Source: Pseudomonas cyclaminis (GTDB taxonomy: Bacteria; Pseudomonadota; Gammaproteobacteria; Pseudomonadales; Pseudomonadaceae). Taken from it: a stretch of 52,525 nucleotides of DNA. The position numbers were made by a program, and so were the translations under genes. The notes below the pieces were generated by a model, which was given only the letters and a program-made list of their open reading frames with translations, ran no database searches and was not told the DNA's origin. The stretch covers positions 1 through 52,525 of the forward strand of contig NZ_JADDUM010000092.1 in assembly GCF_015163715.1 (NCBI RefSeq), in the 5' to 3' direction. Positions 1 through 8,315 of this stretch are shown piece after piece. Each line of letters begins with the position of its first letter. Position 1 is the first letter of the stretch.

Positions 1-85
1 CTCGGAGGGGACACATCAATCTCACCGGAGAATATCGGCTGGCCAAAGCCTTAGCGTCAGATTCCGCCCCTCCCGCAACGACCCC
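1..85 (-). repeat. Terminal inverted repeat of a Tn3-family element (Tn5393-like type)
   Basis: Read on the minus strand from 85 downward, the segment starts GGGGTCGTTGCGGGAGGGG and continues as a long terminal repeat of about 81 bp. From memory it resembles the 81-bp repeats of Tn5393-type transposons. The same outer sequence starts at 52506 on the plus strand. Only this outer repeat is present; the element body lies outside the window. It has replaced the 3' part of the resolvase gene. Confidence 0.7.
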
Positions 86-602
86 TTCTCTCGCCGATCG
101 CGCTGACGCTCAGGCGACCTTCGCGGTAGAGGGTTTCGGCCGCCATGGCGGTGGCCTCAGCCTTGGCTGGCAGGCCCTTGGGACGGCCACCGATCCGGCC
201 ACGCGCCCGTGCGGCCGACAGACCCGCCTGAGTCCGCTCGCGGATCAGCTCGCGCTCGAACTCCGCCAGCGAGGCGAACAGGTTGAACACCAGGCGGCCT
301 TGGGCGTGGGTGGTGTCGATGGGGTCATTCAGGCTCTGTAAGCCGACCTTGCGCTCTGCCAGCTCGCCGACCAACTCGACCAGGTGCTTGAGGGAACGCC
401 CAAGGCGATCCAGCTTCCAGATCACCACGGCATCACCCGGCCGCACGTTGGCCAGCAGTTTGTCCAACTCCGGCCGGGCGCTTTTCGCGCCGCTGGCGAT
501 GTCTTGGTAGATGCGTTCGCACCCGGCCTGTTTCAGGGCATCGACTTGTAGGTCGGCTTTCTGATCCCGAGTGCTCACTCGCGCATAACCGATCTTCATC
601 AA
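57..602 (-). pseudogene. tnpR: Tn3-family resolvase TnpR, N-terminal part, interrupted by a transposon
   Basis: This is a serine recombinase that resolves cointegrates at res. The catalytic domain is present: GYARVSTRDQ with the nucleophile Ser10, DRLGRS, and the ASLAEFERELIRERT helix. The native sequence stops at about residue 172 (base 86), where the inserted element's inverted repeat begins; the last residues are read from the repeat. The matching C-terminal part, including the DNA-binding motif, is at 52083-52505. Even after precise excision of the insertion and one target copy, the halves are out of frame, because the left flank carries two extra bases (GA). It is therefore probably inactive. 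Confidence 0.85.
86..90. repeat. Target-site duplication TTCTC, left copy
   Basis: TTCTC directly abuts the inverted repeat that ends at 85. The identical pentamer at 52501-52505 abuts the repeat starting at 52506. A 5-bp duplication is typical of Tn3-family transposition, so the two window ends flank one insertion. Confidence 0.75.
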
Positions 603-800
603 AAGTACTGTTTACTCGACTACGTTAGTAATAGTTGAACTTTGATTAAGCGTACCAGTTATTTGAACCGTAGCGCGGGGAGCTTAACGAACCGAGCCAT
701 TCCTCGATAGAGTTCGGCAAAACCTTCGTTTTGTCGAACCATTGCATCGCCCTTTGTGATTGGCGTATAAACACACAAACACCTATTAGCGGAGAACGCT
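603..800. promoter_or_regulatory. Probable res site between tnpR and the toxin-antitoxin genes
   Basis: This AT-rich gap separates divergent tnpR and toxin-antitoxin/tnpA, the usual place for res and the overlapping promoters. A clear dyad, GTTCGGCAAAAC (712-723) against GTTTTGTCGAAC (728-739) with a 4-bp loop and one mismatch, is a good resolvase subsite candidate. The other subsites are not resolved by eye. Confidence 0.55.
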
Positions 801-1040
801 ATGAATACCATTCGCTGGAATGTCGCCGTCTCGGCCGACACCGACCAGTCGCTTCGGATGTTTCTGGCCAGCCAGGGCGGCGGCCGTAAGGGCGACCTGT
901 CGCGCTTCATCGAAGAAGCGGTACGGGCACACATCCTGGAGCTGAGCGCTGAGCAGGCCAAGGCCGCTAACGCCCATCTGAGTGAGGCAGAATTGACCAA
1001 CGCGGTTGACGAAGCGCTCGACTGGGCACGTAAGCGCTGA
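801..1040 (+). CDS. Ribbon-helix-helix antitoxin of a transposon-borne toxin-antitoxin pair
   Basis: This 79-aa protein starts at ATG 801 behind GCGGAGAACGCT, a good ribosome-binding site. The N-terminal NTIRWNVAVSADTDQSL followed by a helical DLSRFIEEAV segment resembles ParD/RHH antitoxins that bind their own operator. The acidic, Ala-rich C-terminus would bind the toxin. Its stop overlaps the toxin ATG by one base (1040), implying coupled translation. The position between tnpR and tnpA matches a known group of Tn3-family transposons that carry toxin-antitoxin pairs in the transposition module. Family assignment is by eye. Confidence 0.75.
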   Translation: MNTIRWNVAVSADTDQSLRMFLASQGGGRKGDLSRFIEEAVRAHILELSAEQAKAANAHLSEAELTNAVDEALDWARKR

Positions 1041-1450
1041 TGCGGGTCGTGTTGGATACCAACATCCTGTTCAGCGCCCTGATCTCGCCACATGGCGCGC
1101 CCGATGCGATCTACCGTGCCTGGCGGGCGGCGCGTTTCGAGGTGGTGACCTCGCGGATGCAACTCGATGAAATTCGTCGAGCCAGCCGCTATCCCAAGCT
1201 TCAGGCCATCCTACAGCCCGCCAAGGTGGGCGCCATGATCAATAACCTGCAACGGGCTGTGGTACTGGAGCGCCTGACCATCGAGGTCGAAGCCGATGAT
1301 CCGGATGACTCGTTTTTGCTGGCCATGGCCTTGGCGGGCGATGCGGACTACCTGGTAACCGGTGATCGCCGCGCCGGCCTGCTGCAACGCGGGCACATCG
1401 AACGCACGCGGATCGTCACGCCCGCCGTGTTCTGCGTCGAGGTGCTGTGA
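1040..1450 (+). CDS. PIN-domain toxin (putative ribonuclease)
   Basis: This 136-aa protein belongs to the PIN-family toxin component group. Acidic residues of a PIN active site are visible: Asp6 in VVLDTN, Glu44 in QLDEIRR, the Asp cluster at 87-90, and Asp101/Asp109 in GDADYLVTGDR. Such toxins cleave RNA in a metal-dependent way and are neutralised by the adjacent RHH protein. It overlaps the antitoxin by one base and ends 3 bp before tnpA, so antitoxin, toxin and tnpA probably share a transcript and their expression may be coupled to transposition. Confidence 0.8.
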   Translation: MRVVLDTNILFSALISPHGAPDAIYRAWRAARFEVVTSRMQLDEIRRASRYPKLQAILQPAKVGAMINNLQRAVVLERLTIEVEADDPDDSFLLAMALAGDADYLVTGDRRAGLLQRGHIERTRIVTPAVFCVEVL

Positions 1451-1453
1451 TCA

Positions 1454-4446
1454 ATGCCGGTCGGTTTTCTGACTCAAGAGCAACGCGACGGTTTTGGCCG
1501 CTATGTTGATTCGCCCAGCCGTGAAGAGCTGGAACGTTACTTCCACCTGAGCGATGAAGACCGTGAAGCCATCCAGGTGCTGCGGGGTAACCATAACCGT
1601 CTGGGTTATGCCGTTCTGCTGACCACCGTCCGCTTCGTTGGCGTTCTGCCGGACAAGCCCGCCGCCGTGCCGGTGGAAGTCCTGCAGGTGCTTTGCCGAC
1701 AACTGGCGATTCCAGACCCCGACTGCCTCCAGCGCTATAGCGATCATCGCCGCTGGATACATGCCACCGATATTCAGAACCGCTTTGGCTATCGTCATTT
1801 CACCGATCCGGGCATCGGCTTTCGCTTGAGCCGCTGGCTGTATGCCCTCTGCTGGACGGGCACCGACCGGCCGGGAGTGCTGTTTGAGCGAGCCACCTCG
1901 TGGCTGTTCACACAGAAAGTCCTCCTGCCTGGTGTGTCTCAACTAGAGCGCTTTATCGCCCAGTTGCGCAGTCGGGTCGAAGAACGCCTCTGGTTTACGC
2001 TGGGCCGCAGCGTGACTGAGGAACAGCGATTGCAACTGCAAGACTTGCTGACGGTGGCCGAAGGCAACCGCAGCTCCCGGCTGGATCAATTGCGCTCCGG
2101 CCCGGTCATGGTCAGTGGCCCCGCGTTGATTCGGGCACTGCGCCGGCTCGATGACGTGCGCGGCATCGGCATCACCTTGCCGGCGGCGGCGCACATCCCT
2201 CCCAGCCGTATCGCCGCCCTGGCCCGCTTCGCCAACACGGCCAAGGTCACCGCGATTAATCGGCTGCCGGCGTCGCGGCGGATGGCGACACTGGTGGCCT
2301 TCGCACTCTGCCTGGAGGCGACTGCGCACGACGACGCACTGGAAGTCCTGGAGGCCTTGCTGCGCGACCTGTTCAGCAACGCGGAGAAGGCCGACAAGAA
2401 AGCCCGCATGCGCAGCCTGAAAGACCTGGATCGGTCGGCCGCGACGCTCGCCGCCGCGTGCAAGGTCGTGCTGGACAGCTCGATCAGCGATGACAACGTG
2501 CGCGCCCGGCTGTTCAACGACCTGCCGAGGACCACCCTGGAAAAGGCCCTGGAAGAGGTCAACGCGCTGATCCGCCCGGTAGATGACGTCTATTTTCTTG
2601 CATTGGAAGCGCGCTACCGCAGCGTGCGCCGCTTCTGCCCGACCTGCTCAAGCACATCCGCTTCGGCTTCAGCCCGGCCGGCAAGGGCGTGGCGGCTAGT
2701 CTGGAGTGGCTGCAACTGAACCTGCCGCGCCGGAAGCCAGAGGATGACGCGCCGCAGGAGATCGTGGCCAAGGCTTGGCAGAAGCACATCACCCGCGAAG
2801 ATGGCTCCCTCGACATGGGTGCCTATGTGTTCTGCACGCTCGATGCGCTGCGCACGGCCCTGCGCCGCCGCGATGTCTTCGTCTCGCCCAGTTGGCGCTA
2901 TGCCGACCCGCGCCTTGGCCTGCTCGACGGTGCCGAATGGCTGGCGGCGCGACCGATCATCTGCCGGTCACTGGGCCTGACCATCGACGCCAAAACCACC
3001 CTGGACGCCTTGTCCGTCGAGCTGGATGCAACCTGGCTGGCAGTAGCCGCGCGCCTGCCCGACAACCCGGCGATTCAACTGAGCGAGAACACCGAGGGCA
3101 AGACCGAACTGTCGCTCGGGGCGCTGGACAAGCTGGACGAGCCCTGCTCGTTGCTGCAACTGCGGGCGGCCGTGTCTGACCTGATGCCGCGTGTCGATCT
3201 GCCGGAAATCCTCTTGGAAATCGCCGCCCGCACTGGCTTTTCCGAGGCCTTCACCCATGTCTCCGAACGCAATGCACGCGCCGACAACCTGGTCACCAGC
3301 CTCTGCGCGGTGCTGTTGGGCGGGGCCTGCAACACCGGCCTGGAGCCCTTGATCCGCACCGACAACCCGGCGCTGCGCCGTGACCGGCTGTCCTGGGTCA
3401 GCCAGAATTATATCCGCGACGACACCCTGTCAGCGGCTAACGCCATCCTGGTCGGAGCGCAAAGCCAACTGGAACTGGCCCAAGTCTGGGGTGGCGGCGA
3501 GGTCGCCTCCGCCGATGGCATGCGCTTCGTCGTACCGGTGCGCACCGTGCATGCCGGCCCCAATCCGAAGTATTTCGGCACCGGCCGGGGTGTCACCTGG
3601 TACAACCTGATTTCCGACCAATTCTCCGGCCTCAACGCCATCACCGTGCCCGGCACGCTGCGCGACAGCCTGGTGTTGCTGGCGGTCGTGCTGGAACAGC
3701 AGACCGAGTTGCAGCCGACGCAAATCATGACCGACACCGGGGCCTACAGCGATGTGGTGTTCGGGCTCTTCCGCCTACTTGGCTACCACTTCAGTCCGCG
3801 GCTGGCCGATGTCGGCGGTACCCGCTTCTGGCGCACGCGCCCGGACGCGGACTACGGCAAGCTCAACGGGCTGGCCCGCCAGTCGGTCAAACTCGACCTG
3901 ATCGCCGAGCACTGGGACGACCTGCTGCGCCTGGCCGGCTCGCTCAAACTCGGCCGGGTGCCGGCGACTGGCATCATGCGCACGCTGCAAACGGGAGATA
4001 GACCCACCCGGCTGGCCCAGGCGCTGGCCGAATTCGGGCGGATCGAAAAGACTCTGCACACGTTGACCTATATCGACGACGAGTCCAAGCGCCGCGCCAC
4101 CCTGACCCAGTTGAACCGAGGCGAAGGCCGGCACAGCCTGGCCCGCGCCGTGTTCCACGGCAAACGCGGCGAGCTCCGCCAGCGCTACCGCGAAGGCCAG
4201 GAAGACCAGCTCGGTGCTCTGGGCCTGGTGGTGAACATCATCGTGCTGTGGAACACCCTCTACATGACGGCGGCCGTGGAACGGCTCAAGCAGCACGGCT
4301 ATCCAGTGCTGGAAGAGGATTTGGCCCGGCTATCGCCGCTGATCTACGAGCACATCAACATGCTCGGGCGGTATTCCTTTGCGGTACCGGAAGAAGTTGC
4401 GCGCGGCGAGCTGCGGCCACTGCGTAATCCAGACGACGACCTGTGA
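1454..4446 (+). pseudogene. tnpA: Tn3-family transposase TnpA, broken by a frameshift
   Basis: This DDE transposase should be about 997 aa. Residues 1 to about 393 are read in one frame (MPVGFLTQEQRDGFGRYV...) and the rest in another. The shift is near 2635: GCTTCTGCCC appears where the protein expects GCTTCCTGCCC, so one C is missing and frame 1 soon stops at 2719. The C-terminal part keeps the catalytic region (MTDTGAYSDVVFGLFRLLGY) and the NxxxxWNT motif (IIVLWNTLYMTAAV). It is either a genuine inactivating deletion or a sequencing error in a C run. The gene starts 3 bp after the toxin stop. Confidence 0.85.
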
Positions 4447-4458
4447 TCCCCCTAAACG

Positions 4459-4671
4459 CTATGAGCAACACCCAAGCTGCTGCTGGATCGGCGGGCACTT
4501 CACCGAGCCGAACGAACAGAAAACGCAGCAATCCCCTGGGTTGGGGCGCAGCAGCGCCTTGCAGTTGCTGCACTCGTAATAGAACTGGCAGGCGTCCGTG
4601 GGCATGGTTTCCGGCTTGGCGAAGCCGCAGCGCGGGCAAGTCAGCACGGACTCAAGGACAATGGCGCTCAT
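4459..4671 (-). CDS. Small Cys-rich GDCC-motif protein of the mer operon
   Basis: This 70-aa protein has two CxxC pairs (TCPRCGF, ECSNCK) and the motif NPGDCCVFCSFGSVKCPP near its end, a zinc-ribbon-like layout. Proteins with this GDCC motif are often encoded next to merT/merP. The function is not established; a metal chaperone or sensor is possible. It follows merP by 7 bp on the same strand and converges with tnpA. In this merA-less operon it takes the position where other operons have merA or merC. Confidence 0.65.
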   Translation of the reverse strand: MSAIVLESVLTCPRCGFAKPETMPTDACQFYYECSNCKALLRPNPGDCCVFCSFGSVKCPPIQQQLGCCS

Positions 4672-4678
4672 CGTGACC

Positions 4679-4954
4679 TCACTTCTGCACTGTGGAGGGG
4701 TATCCCGCGTTCGCGGTCGCCTCAGTCAGTGCCTCGGGCTGGGCCTTATCGGGATCGTAGGTGACGGTCGCCGTCTTCTGGTCGAAATTGACCTGGACGT
4801 CACTCACGCCGGACACCTTCTCCAGCGACTTCTTGACCGTGATCGGACAGAGTCCGCACGTCATGTTCTGCACGTCGAGCGTGACGGTTTTCGGGGGAGC
4901 CGCCAGCGCCACGAAGGGCAAGGCGAAAAGCACGGCGATCAGCAGTTTGCGCAT
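4679..4954 (-). CDS. merP: Periplasmic mercury-binding protein MerP
   Basis: This 91-aa protein has a signal peptide (MRKLLIAVLFALPFVALAA) and one heavy-metal-associated domain. The Hg-binding motif is NMTCGLCPITVKK, with Asn where most MerP have Gly; both cysteines are intact. MerP binds Hg(II) in the periplasm and passes it to MerT. It lies 12 bp after merT in the same transcript, and a good AGGAGATTAACC ribosome-binding site precedes the ATG. It is clearly divergent from the two MerP copies at 32233 and 39356. Confidence 0.93.
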   Translation of the reverse strand: MRKLLIAVLFALPFVALAAPPKTVTLDVQNMTCGLCPITVKKSLEKVSGVSDVQVNFDQKTATVTYDPDKAQPEALTEATANAGYPSTVQK

Positions 4955-4966
4955 GGTTAATCTCCT

Positions 4967-5323
4967 TCAGTAGAACAGCGGGGCGAGCCACGGCACGGCC
5001 AATAGGCCGAGCAGCAGCACGCTGACGATCCAGAACACGAGTCGCTGTCGCACGAGCGTGCGCGGATCGGCGCAGGGTGTACCTGGCGTACAAACCTGTG
5101 GCACCAGGTAGAGCTTGCGGAATGCCAATCCCAGGAACAGTAGAGTCAACCCGATGAAGAGGGGGCGTAGTGGCTCCATCATGGTCAGAGCGCCCACCCA
5201 CGTACCGCCGACACCGAGTGCCAACAGCACCAGTGGCCCGACACAGCACACCGACGCACCGATGGCGGTCAGCGAACTCGCGACCAGCGAGCCTTTCCCG
5301 GTGAGTTGCATCCCCATTCCCAT
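4967..5323 (-). CDS. merT: Mercuric transport protein MerT
   Basis: This 118-aa inner-membrane protein has three hydrophobic segments. The first carries the vicinal cysteine pair SVCCVGP, and a cytoplasmic loop has a second pair (VCTPGTPC). MerT takes Hg(II) from MerP across the inner membrane. It is the first gene of a merTP-GDCC operon transcribed from a MerR-type promoter shared with the divergent merR at 5392. No reductase follows on this transposon, so imported mercury would depend on merA elsewhere on the plasmid. Confidence 0.92.
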   Translation of the reverse strand: MGMGMQLTGKGSLVASSLTAIGASVCCVGPLVLLALGVGGTWVGALTMMEPLRPLFIGLTLLFLGLAFRKLYLVPQVCTPGTPCADPRTLVRQRLVFWIVSVLLLGLLAVPWLAPLFY

Positions 5324-5349
5324 CTCCTGAGCCTGATTGCCTAGGTGCT

Positions 5350-5381
5350 ATTCTAAACTCCGTACCAAAGTACGGAATCAA
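5350..5381 (-). promoter_or_regulatory. MerR-type operator/promoter of mer module A
   Basis: On the minus strand the -35 TTGATT (5381-5376) is followed by the dyad CCGTACTTTGGTACGG (5375-5360) and a -10-like TAGAAT (5355-5350). The long spacer of 19-20 bp with a central dyad is the hallmark of MerR-activated promoters. It drives merTP leftward and lies between divergent merR and merT. Confidence 0.85.
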
Positions 5382-5391
5382 GGAGAAAGTG

Positions 5392-5790
5392 ATGGCCACA
5401 GAGCTGACCATTGGCAAGCTGGCAGACGCCGCCGGGGTGAACGTCGAGACGATCCGCTACTACCAGCGACGCGGGCTGCTGGATGAACCAGCCAAACCCT
5501 TGGGTGGCCATCGGCGCTATCCGGTGGACATGGTGAAGCGACTGCGTTTCATCAAGCGGGCTCAGGCGCTGGGTTTCACGCTCTCGGAAGTCGGTGGACT
5601 GCTGACGCTGGATGAGTCGTGCGCCTGTGCCGAAACGCGAGCACGGGCTGCACGCAAGCTCGCGTTGATCGAGCAGAAGATGGCCGACTTGGTCGTCATG
5701 CAGCAACTGTTAGGCGAACTGGTGCAGCAATGTGATGCGGGAGACGGCGGAACGATCTGCCCGATCATCGAGGCACTGATCAGAGAGTAA
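5392..5790 (+). CDS. merR: Mercury-responsive transcriptional regulator MerR (module A)
   Basis: This 132-aa protein starts at ATG 5392 behind AAGGAG. It has the N-terminal winged helix ([20 protein letters not shown]) and a dimerisation helix. Hg-binding cysteines are at C79, C114 and C123; the spacing of 35 and 9 residues equals that of C82/C117/C126 in Tn501 MerR. It should repress and then activate the divergent merT promoter. It has its own flavour (GGHRRYPVDMVKRL) and a shorter C-terminus than the module B and C copies. Confidence 0.93.
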   Translation: MATELTIGKLADAAGVNVETIRYYQRRGLLDEPAKPLGGHRRYPVDMVKRLRFIKRAQALGFTLSEVGGLLTLDESCACAETRARAARKLALIEQKMADLVVMQQLLGELVQQCDAGDGGTICPIIEALIRE

Positions 5791-5843
5791 TGCCTGGCGG
5801 GTGAGCTGGAGATCGGAAAGCCCCTTTACGGTGGGATTCAGAG

Positions 5844-5881
5844 CTTACGTTGGTTTTTGGTTCCATTGCTCCCCAAACCCC
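5844..5881 (-). repeat. Inverted repeat end of the module A transposon
   Basis: On the minus strand from 5881 it reads GGGGTTTGGGGAGCAATGG and continues to GTAAGC at 5844. It is identical to the repeat starting at 52043 and closely similar to both ends of the miniature element at 30405-30666. It cuts the ParB-like gene that starts at 6651. Confidence 0.88.
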
Positions 5882-6651
5882 GTATAGAAAACGTCCGACT
5901 CTTGCTCAATCGCGGCTATTTGGTTAGCCGGCGCATCCTGTGCTGAATCAGCATCTTCATCATCGTCAAGCGGCACCGGCGGAGGCAGGGAACCGTTTTT
6001 TTCTGAGGGCGGAAGTGGCTTATTGGTCAATGCAGGTTTCGATCTGCCCTCCTCCCTCATGTCCTTCGCGGCCTTACGAATAGCCTTAGGCCCACGGCTA
6101 CACAACTCTTGCTGTGCTTCTTTCCCCAGCTTAGCCACCTGTTCAGCTGCGGATACGCTCACTTCGCCGGACTTGACAGCATCCAGCAGCTCTTGGGCAC
6201 CGTCCCGCACAACCTTGCACGCAGAAGACACAGAGCGCGGACTGATACCCAGGACTTTGGCTGCCTCCTCAATAGCCATTTTGGCGGCTTCCAGCTCCTG
6301 CCCGGCGGCCTTCTCCAGGTCAACAGTGATAGCGCTACTCCCGCGCAGTGAGGACAGCTCGGCAGCGATCAAAGCCCGTTGTGCCACGGTGAGCTGCCGT
6401 CGATAGAGGTTCAGAGAGAGGACATAACCCAGGGCATCATCTCCTGTGTATTCCTCTGTTCGGGGTTCGATCAGCAGATCCTTGCAAACGCGGTATCGGT
6501 TGCGCCCATCAAGGATCTTTCCTTCATGGAGAACGATCGGGGCACGCTGTCCGTTGGTATCGATATCTTCAAGCAGGGCTTCGTAGTCATCACCAATGAT
6601 TAGCGGAAATAGCTGAGCGTAATCGTGAAACTCCAAATCATAGCTTTGCAT
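5845..6651 (-). pseudogene. ParB/sulfiredoxin-domain partition-like protein, 3' end replaced by transposon
   Basis: This is a 268-aa reading frame of which about 256 residues are native. The N-terminal ParB nuclease-like domain shows APIVLHEGKILDGRNRYRVC, and an SLNLYRRQLTVAQRALIAAE helix follows. A predicted helix-turn-helix (AAKVLGISPRSVSSACKVV) lies at about 133-151, and an acidic Pro-rich tail follows. The last 11-12 residues (GFGEQWNQKPT) are translated from the transposon end at 5881. Such proteins are often accessory plasmid DNA-binding factors. It is separate from the parA-linked ParB at 8316. No terminator or further gene remains downstream. Confidence 0.75.
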
Positions 6652-6777
6652 GAGCAGCTTCTCGTTCCATGTTCATCTAGGAACGATAAGTCGAATACAT
6701 ACATAAATGACGCTTTTTCAGGTCGTTTTTGCGTCTGAATTTGCGATCATTTTGCTGACCTGTCGTCGATATTCACG

Positions 6778-6809
6778 CAAAAAAAACCCTGCCGTTTAAG
6801 CAGGGGTTG
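6778..6809 (-). terminator. Rho-independent terminator
   Basis: CCCTGC / GCAGGG arms around CGTTTAA, followed on the minus strand by a run of T (plus-strand A run at 6778-6787). It ends transcription coming from the 65-aa gene at 7046. Confidence 0.8.
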
Positions 6810-6848
6810 TGATCTACAGAAGCCCAGGACAATAAATCTAAATCAATA

Positions 6849-7046
6849 TTAAATCTTCTCTTGAAGTTGGCTTATTAATTCCTCGAGAGCTTCTTGATCT
6901 GGTTTTGTGTCAACGAATCTAAGTGACTTGTCTGAAAGGACTTCCATGACACCCCATTTCAATTCATGTAAATCCTGGCCCGGCTCCGGTGGCGTCTCCC
7001 AGTAGGGAAAGCTTCTGACTACATGAGGCGGCATCTTTGTGATCAT
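6849..7046 (-). CDS. Small hypothetical protein, possibly SOS-controlled
   Basis: This 65-aa protein (MITKMPPHVVRSFPYWETP...) has no signal peptide or membrane segment and ends in an acidic helix (DQEALEELISQLQEKI). No family is recognised. It is probably a single-gene unit: a terminator follows 40 bp downstream, and a near-consensus LexA-box palindrome lies about 49 bp upstream of the start. The ribosome-binding site is weak. It could be a small effector expressed on DNA damage, but that rests only on the operator. Confidence 0.5.
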   Translation of the reverse strand: MITKMPPHVVRSFPYWETPPEPGQDLHELKWGVMEVLSDKSLRFVDTKPDQEALEELISQLQEKI

Positions 7047-7615
7047 GGCTGAATCTCGGTATTTTCTGTCAAGGCAAAGGCTGCATGCTAATCAGTGTAT
7101 AAATATACAGTTCTGCACCACCACACAAAAAACGGCGTCAAAAGTTCGTCATCTTTTCAGCTCGTAAACTGGTTGCAGAACGGCAACACCTATAAAAGTT
7201 GTCTCATAGCACAGCATAAGCTAGGGCCATGTCTACAGCAAACATTAGGCCATCACTGACCATTTAGGGCGTGATAAGTTTCATTAATTTGGTGCTTTTT
7301 GAGTTTTTTGACCGCCGTAAGCTCGATCCCTTCCTACAGAAGGAAAGTGGGCTGGCTGTGGTTGAAGCATAGGTTATCGCGGAGATCTATGTAGATCATT
7401 TCCCGTCCGGAGCCTGGGACAGCGCGTGGACAGCCTCCCTTGGAGCTTCTGTGCTAGGCCTGCGGCTCTCGGCCTACTCTCCGTGCGTACTCAAGCAACC
7501 AGAGTAGCGAATGAGCTGGGCGGTCAATTGCGATTCGTGCAAAGGGATGCGCTTGTGAGCTTCCTGGATATCGATTTCAAGCGCCTCGACCTCAGAGCAT
7601 GGCATCGGCCTCGGT
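7047..7615. other. Gene-poor interval
   Basis: About 570 bp with no convincing gene on either strand. The plus-strand frame starting at 7426 lacks a ribosome-binding site and overlaps the real minus-strand gene at 7616-7921. Apart from the LexA-like palindrome at 7095-7110, I see no clear repeat or terminator. Confidence 0.5.
7095..7110. promoter_or_regulatory. LexA-box-like palindrome
   Basis: GTGTATAAATATACAG differs by one base from the gammaproteobacterial SOS-box form CTGTATAAATATACAG. The inner 14 bp (TGTATA AA TATACA) is a perfect palindrome. It is placed where it could cover the promoter of the 65-aa gene. Confidence 0.5.
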
Positions 7616-7921
7616 TCATTCACACTCTCTCACTGACACCTTCGGCCTTAGCCAGCCTTGCCTGCGCACCTCCCCCATCGCCGCTTCCAGCTCAGGAATC
7701 GAGGAGATGTCGCAAGACACCGTTGGCTTTTTTCCTTTGCGGTCTGTGGGCAACTGCAATATGACCTGCTCAGGATCGCTTAGAGAGACCTGGAATTTTA
7801 TGCTCGGGAGCCCGCTGAAGATGATGCTCGCCTTCGTTAGGTTCAACTCAGCTGAAGCCTGCCGCACCTCACCTTCGTGCTCATACGCCAGCGAGATACG
7901 GTGTTTGGTTGAATTGCTCAT
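7616..7921 (-). CDS. Hypothetical protein
   Basis: This 101-aa soluble protein has no recognised domain (MSNSTKHRISLAYEHEGEVR...; C-terminal ELEAAMGEVRRQGWLRPK). It starts at ATG 7921 behind AGGGG. It overlaps the end of the upstream gene (7881-8201) by 41 bp, indicating translational coupling in a two-gene unit downstream of the par genes. The strand-consistent placement and coding character support a real gene; function is unknown. Confidence 0.6.
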   Translation of the reverse strand: MSNSTKHRISLAYEHEGEVRQASAELNLTKASIIFSGLPSIKFQVSLSDPEQVILQLPTDRKGKKPTVSCDISSIPELEAAMGEVRRQGWLRPKVSVRECE

Positions 7922-8201
7922 AGATAACCCCTGGCGCTTGGTCTGCGCAAATTTGCGTGACGCTTAATGCTTTGTTTTGAGCCCGCGCCTCGCCGCGGAT
8001 GAACCGATCTTCGCTGCTCAACATGTGAATCCGCGCGGGGGCTGAACACTTCAGCCAGTGCTCTGAAATCACTGAAAACAGCTCGATACGACTTAGGCCG
8101 AGCAAATGCTCAGGCTCAATCTTTGGCAGCTGTGCGAGAGCGGTGAATCGTGTCTGCGGTTGCACCACTCTGAGTTCTGGTTGCGCGACTGCGGTTGCCA
8201 T
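7881..8201 (-). CDS. Hypothetical protein
   Basis: This 106-aa protein (MATAVAQPELRVVQPQTRFTA...) has no clear domain. It has a central SRIELFSVISEHWLKCSAP helix and an SSEDRFIRGEARAQ segment. The ATG at 8201 follows AGGGATAT. It lies downstream of parB on the same strand and overlaps the next gene, so the pair may be an extension of the partition operon. Function is unknown. Confidence 0.6.
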   Translation of the reverse strand: MATAVAQPELRVVQPQTRFTALAQLPKIEPEHLLGLSRIELFSVISEHWLKCSAPARIHMLSSEDRFIRGEARAQNKALSVTQICADQAPGVIYEQFNQTPYLAGV

Positions 8202-8315
8202 ATATCCCTATCTCGAAGTCTGAAAAACCATATTCTGTCATGGCACTTCGCCTTCGTGTTCACGTTTTCTAACCAGTTTCGCGTCTGAAATCATTCATTA
8301 CAATATAATTGATAA

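Larger units (their letters stand above)
1..5881. mobile_element. Tn3-family mercury transposon, mer module A (major part)
   Basis: Together with 52043-52525 this forms one transposon that wraps the window ends. Its 38-39 bp ends start GGGGTTTGGGGAGCAATGG and lie at 5844-5881 (minus) and 52043-52081 (plus). Cargo in order: tnpR, RHH/PIN toxin-antitoxin, tnpA (frameshifted), GDCC protein, merP, merT, merR. There is no merA or merB. The 5 bp outside the ends (GTATA at 5882 and AAGTT at 52038) do not match, so the element is not in its original insertion context. Confidence 0.8.

Noticed and set aside
7426..7967. Plus-strand ORFs opposite the 101-aa gene
   Set aside because: Low-quality, Ser/Leu-rich translations without ribosome-binding sites, antisense to a coupled gene pair.
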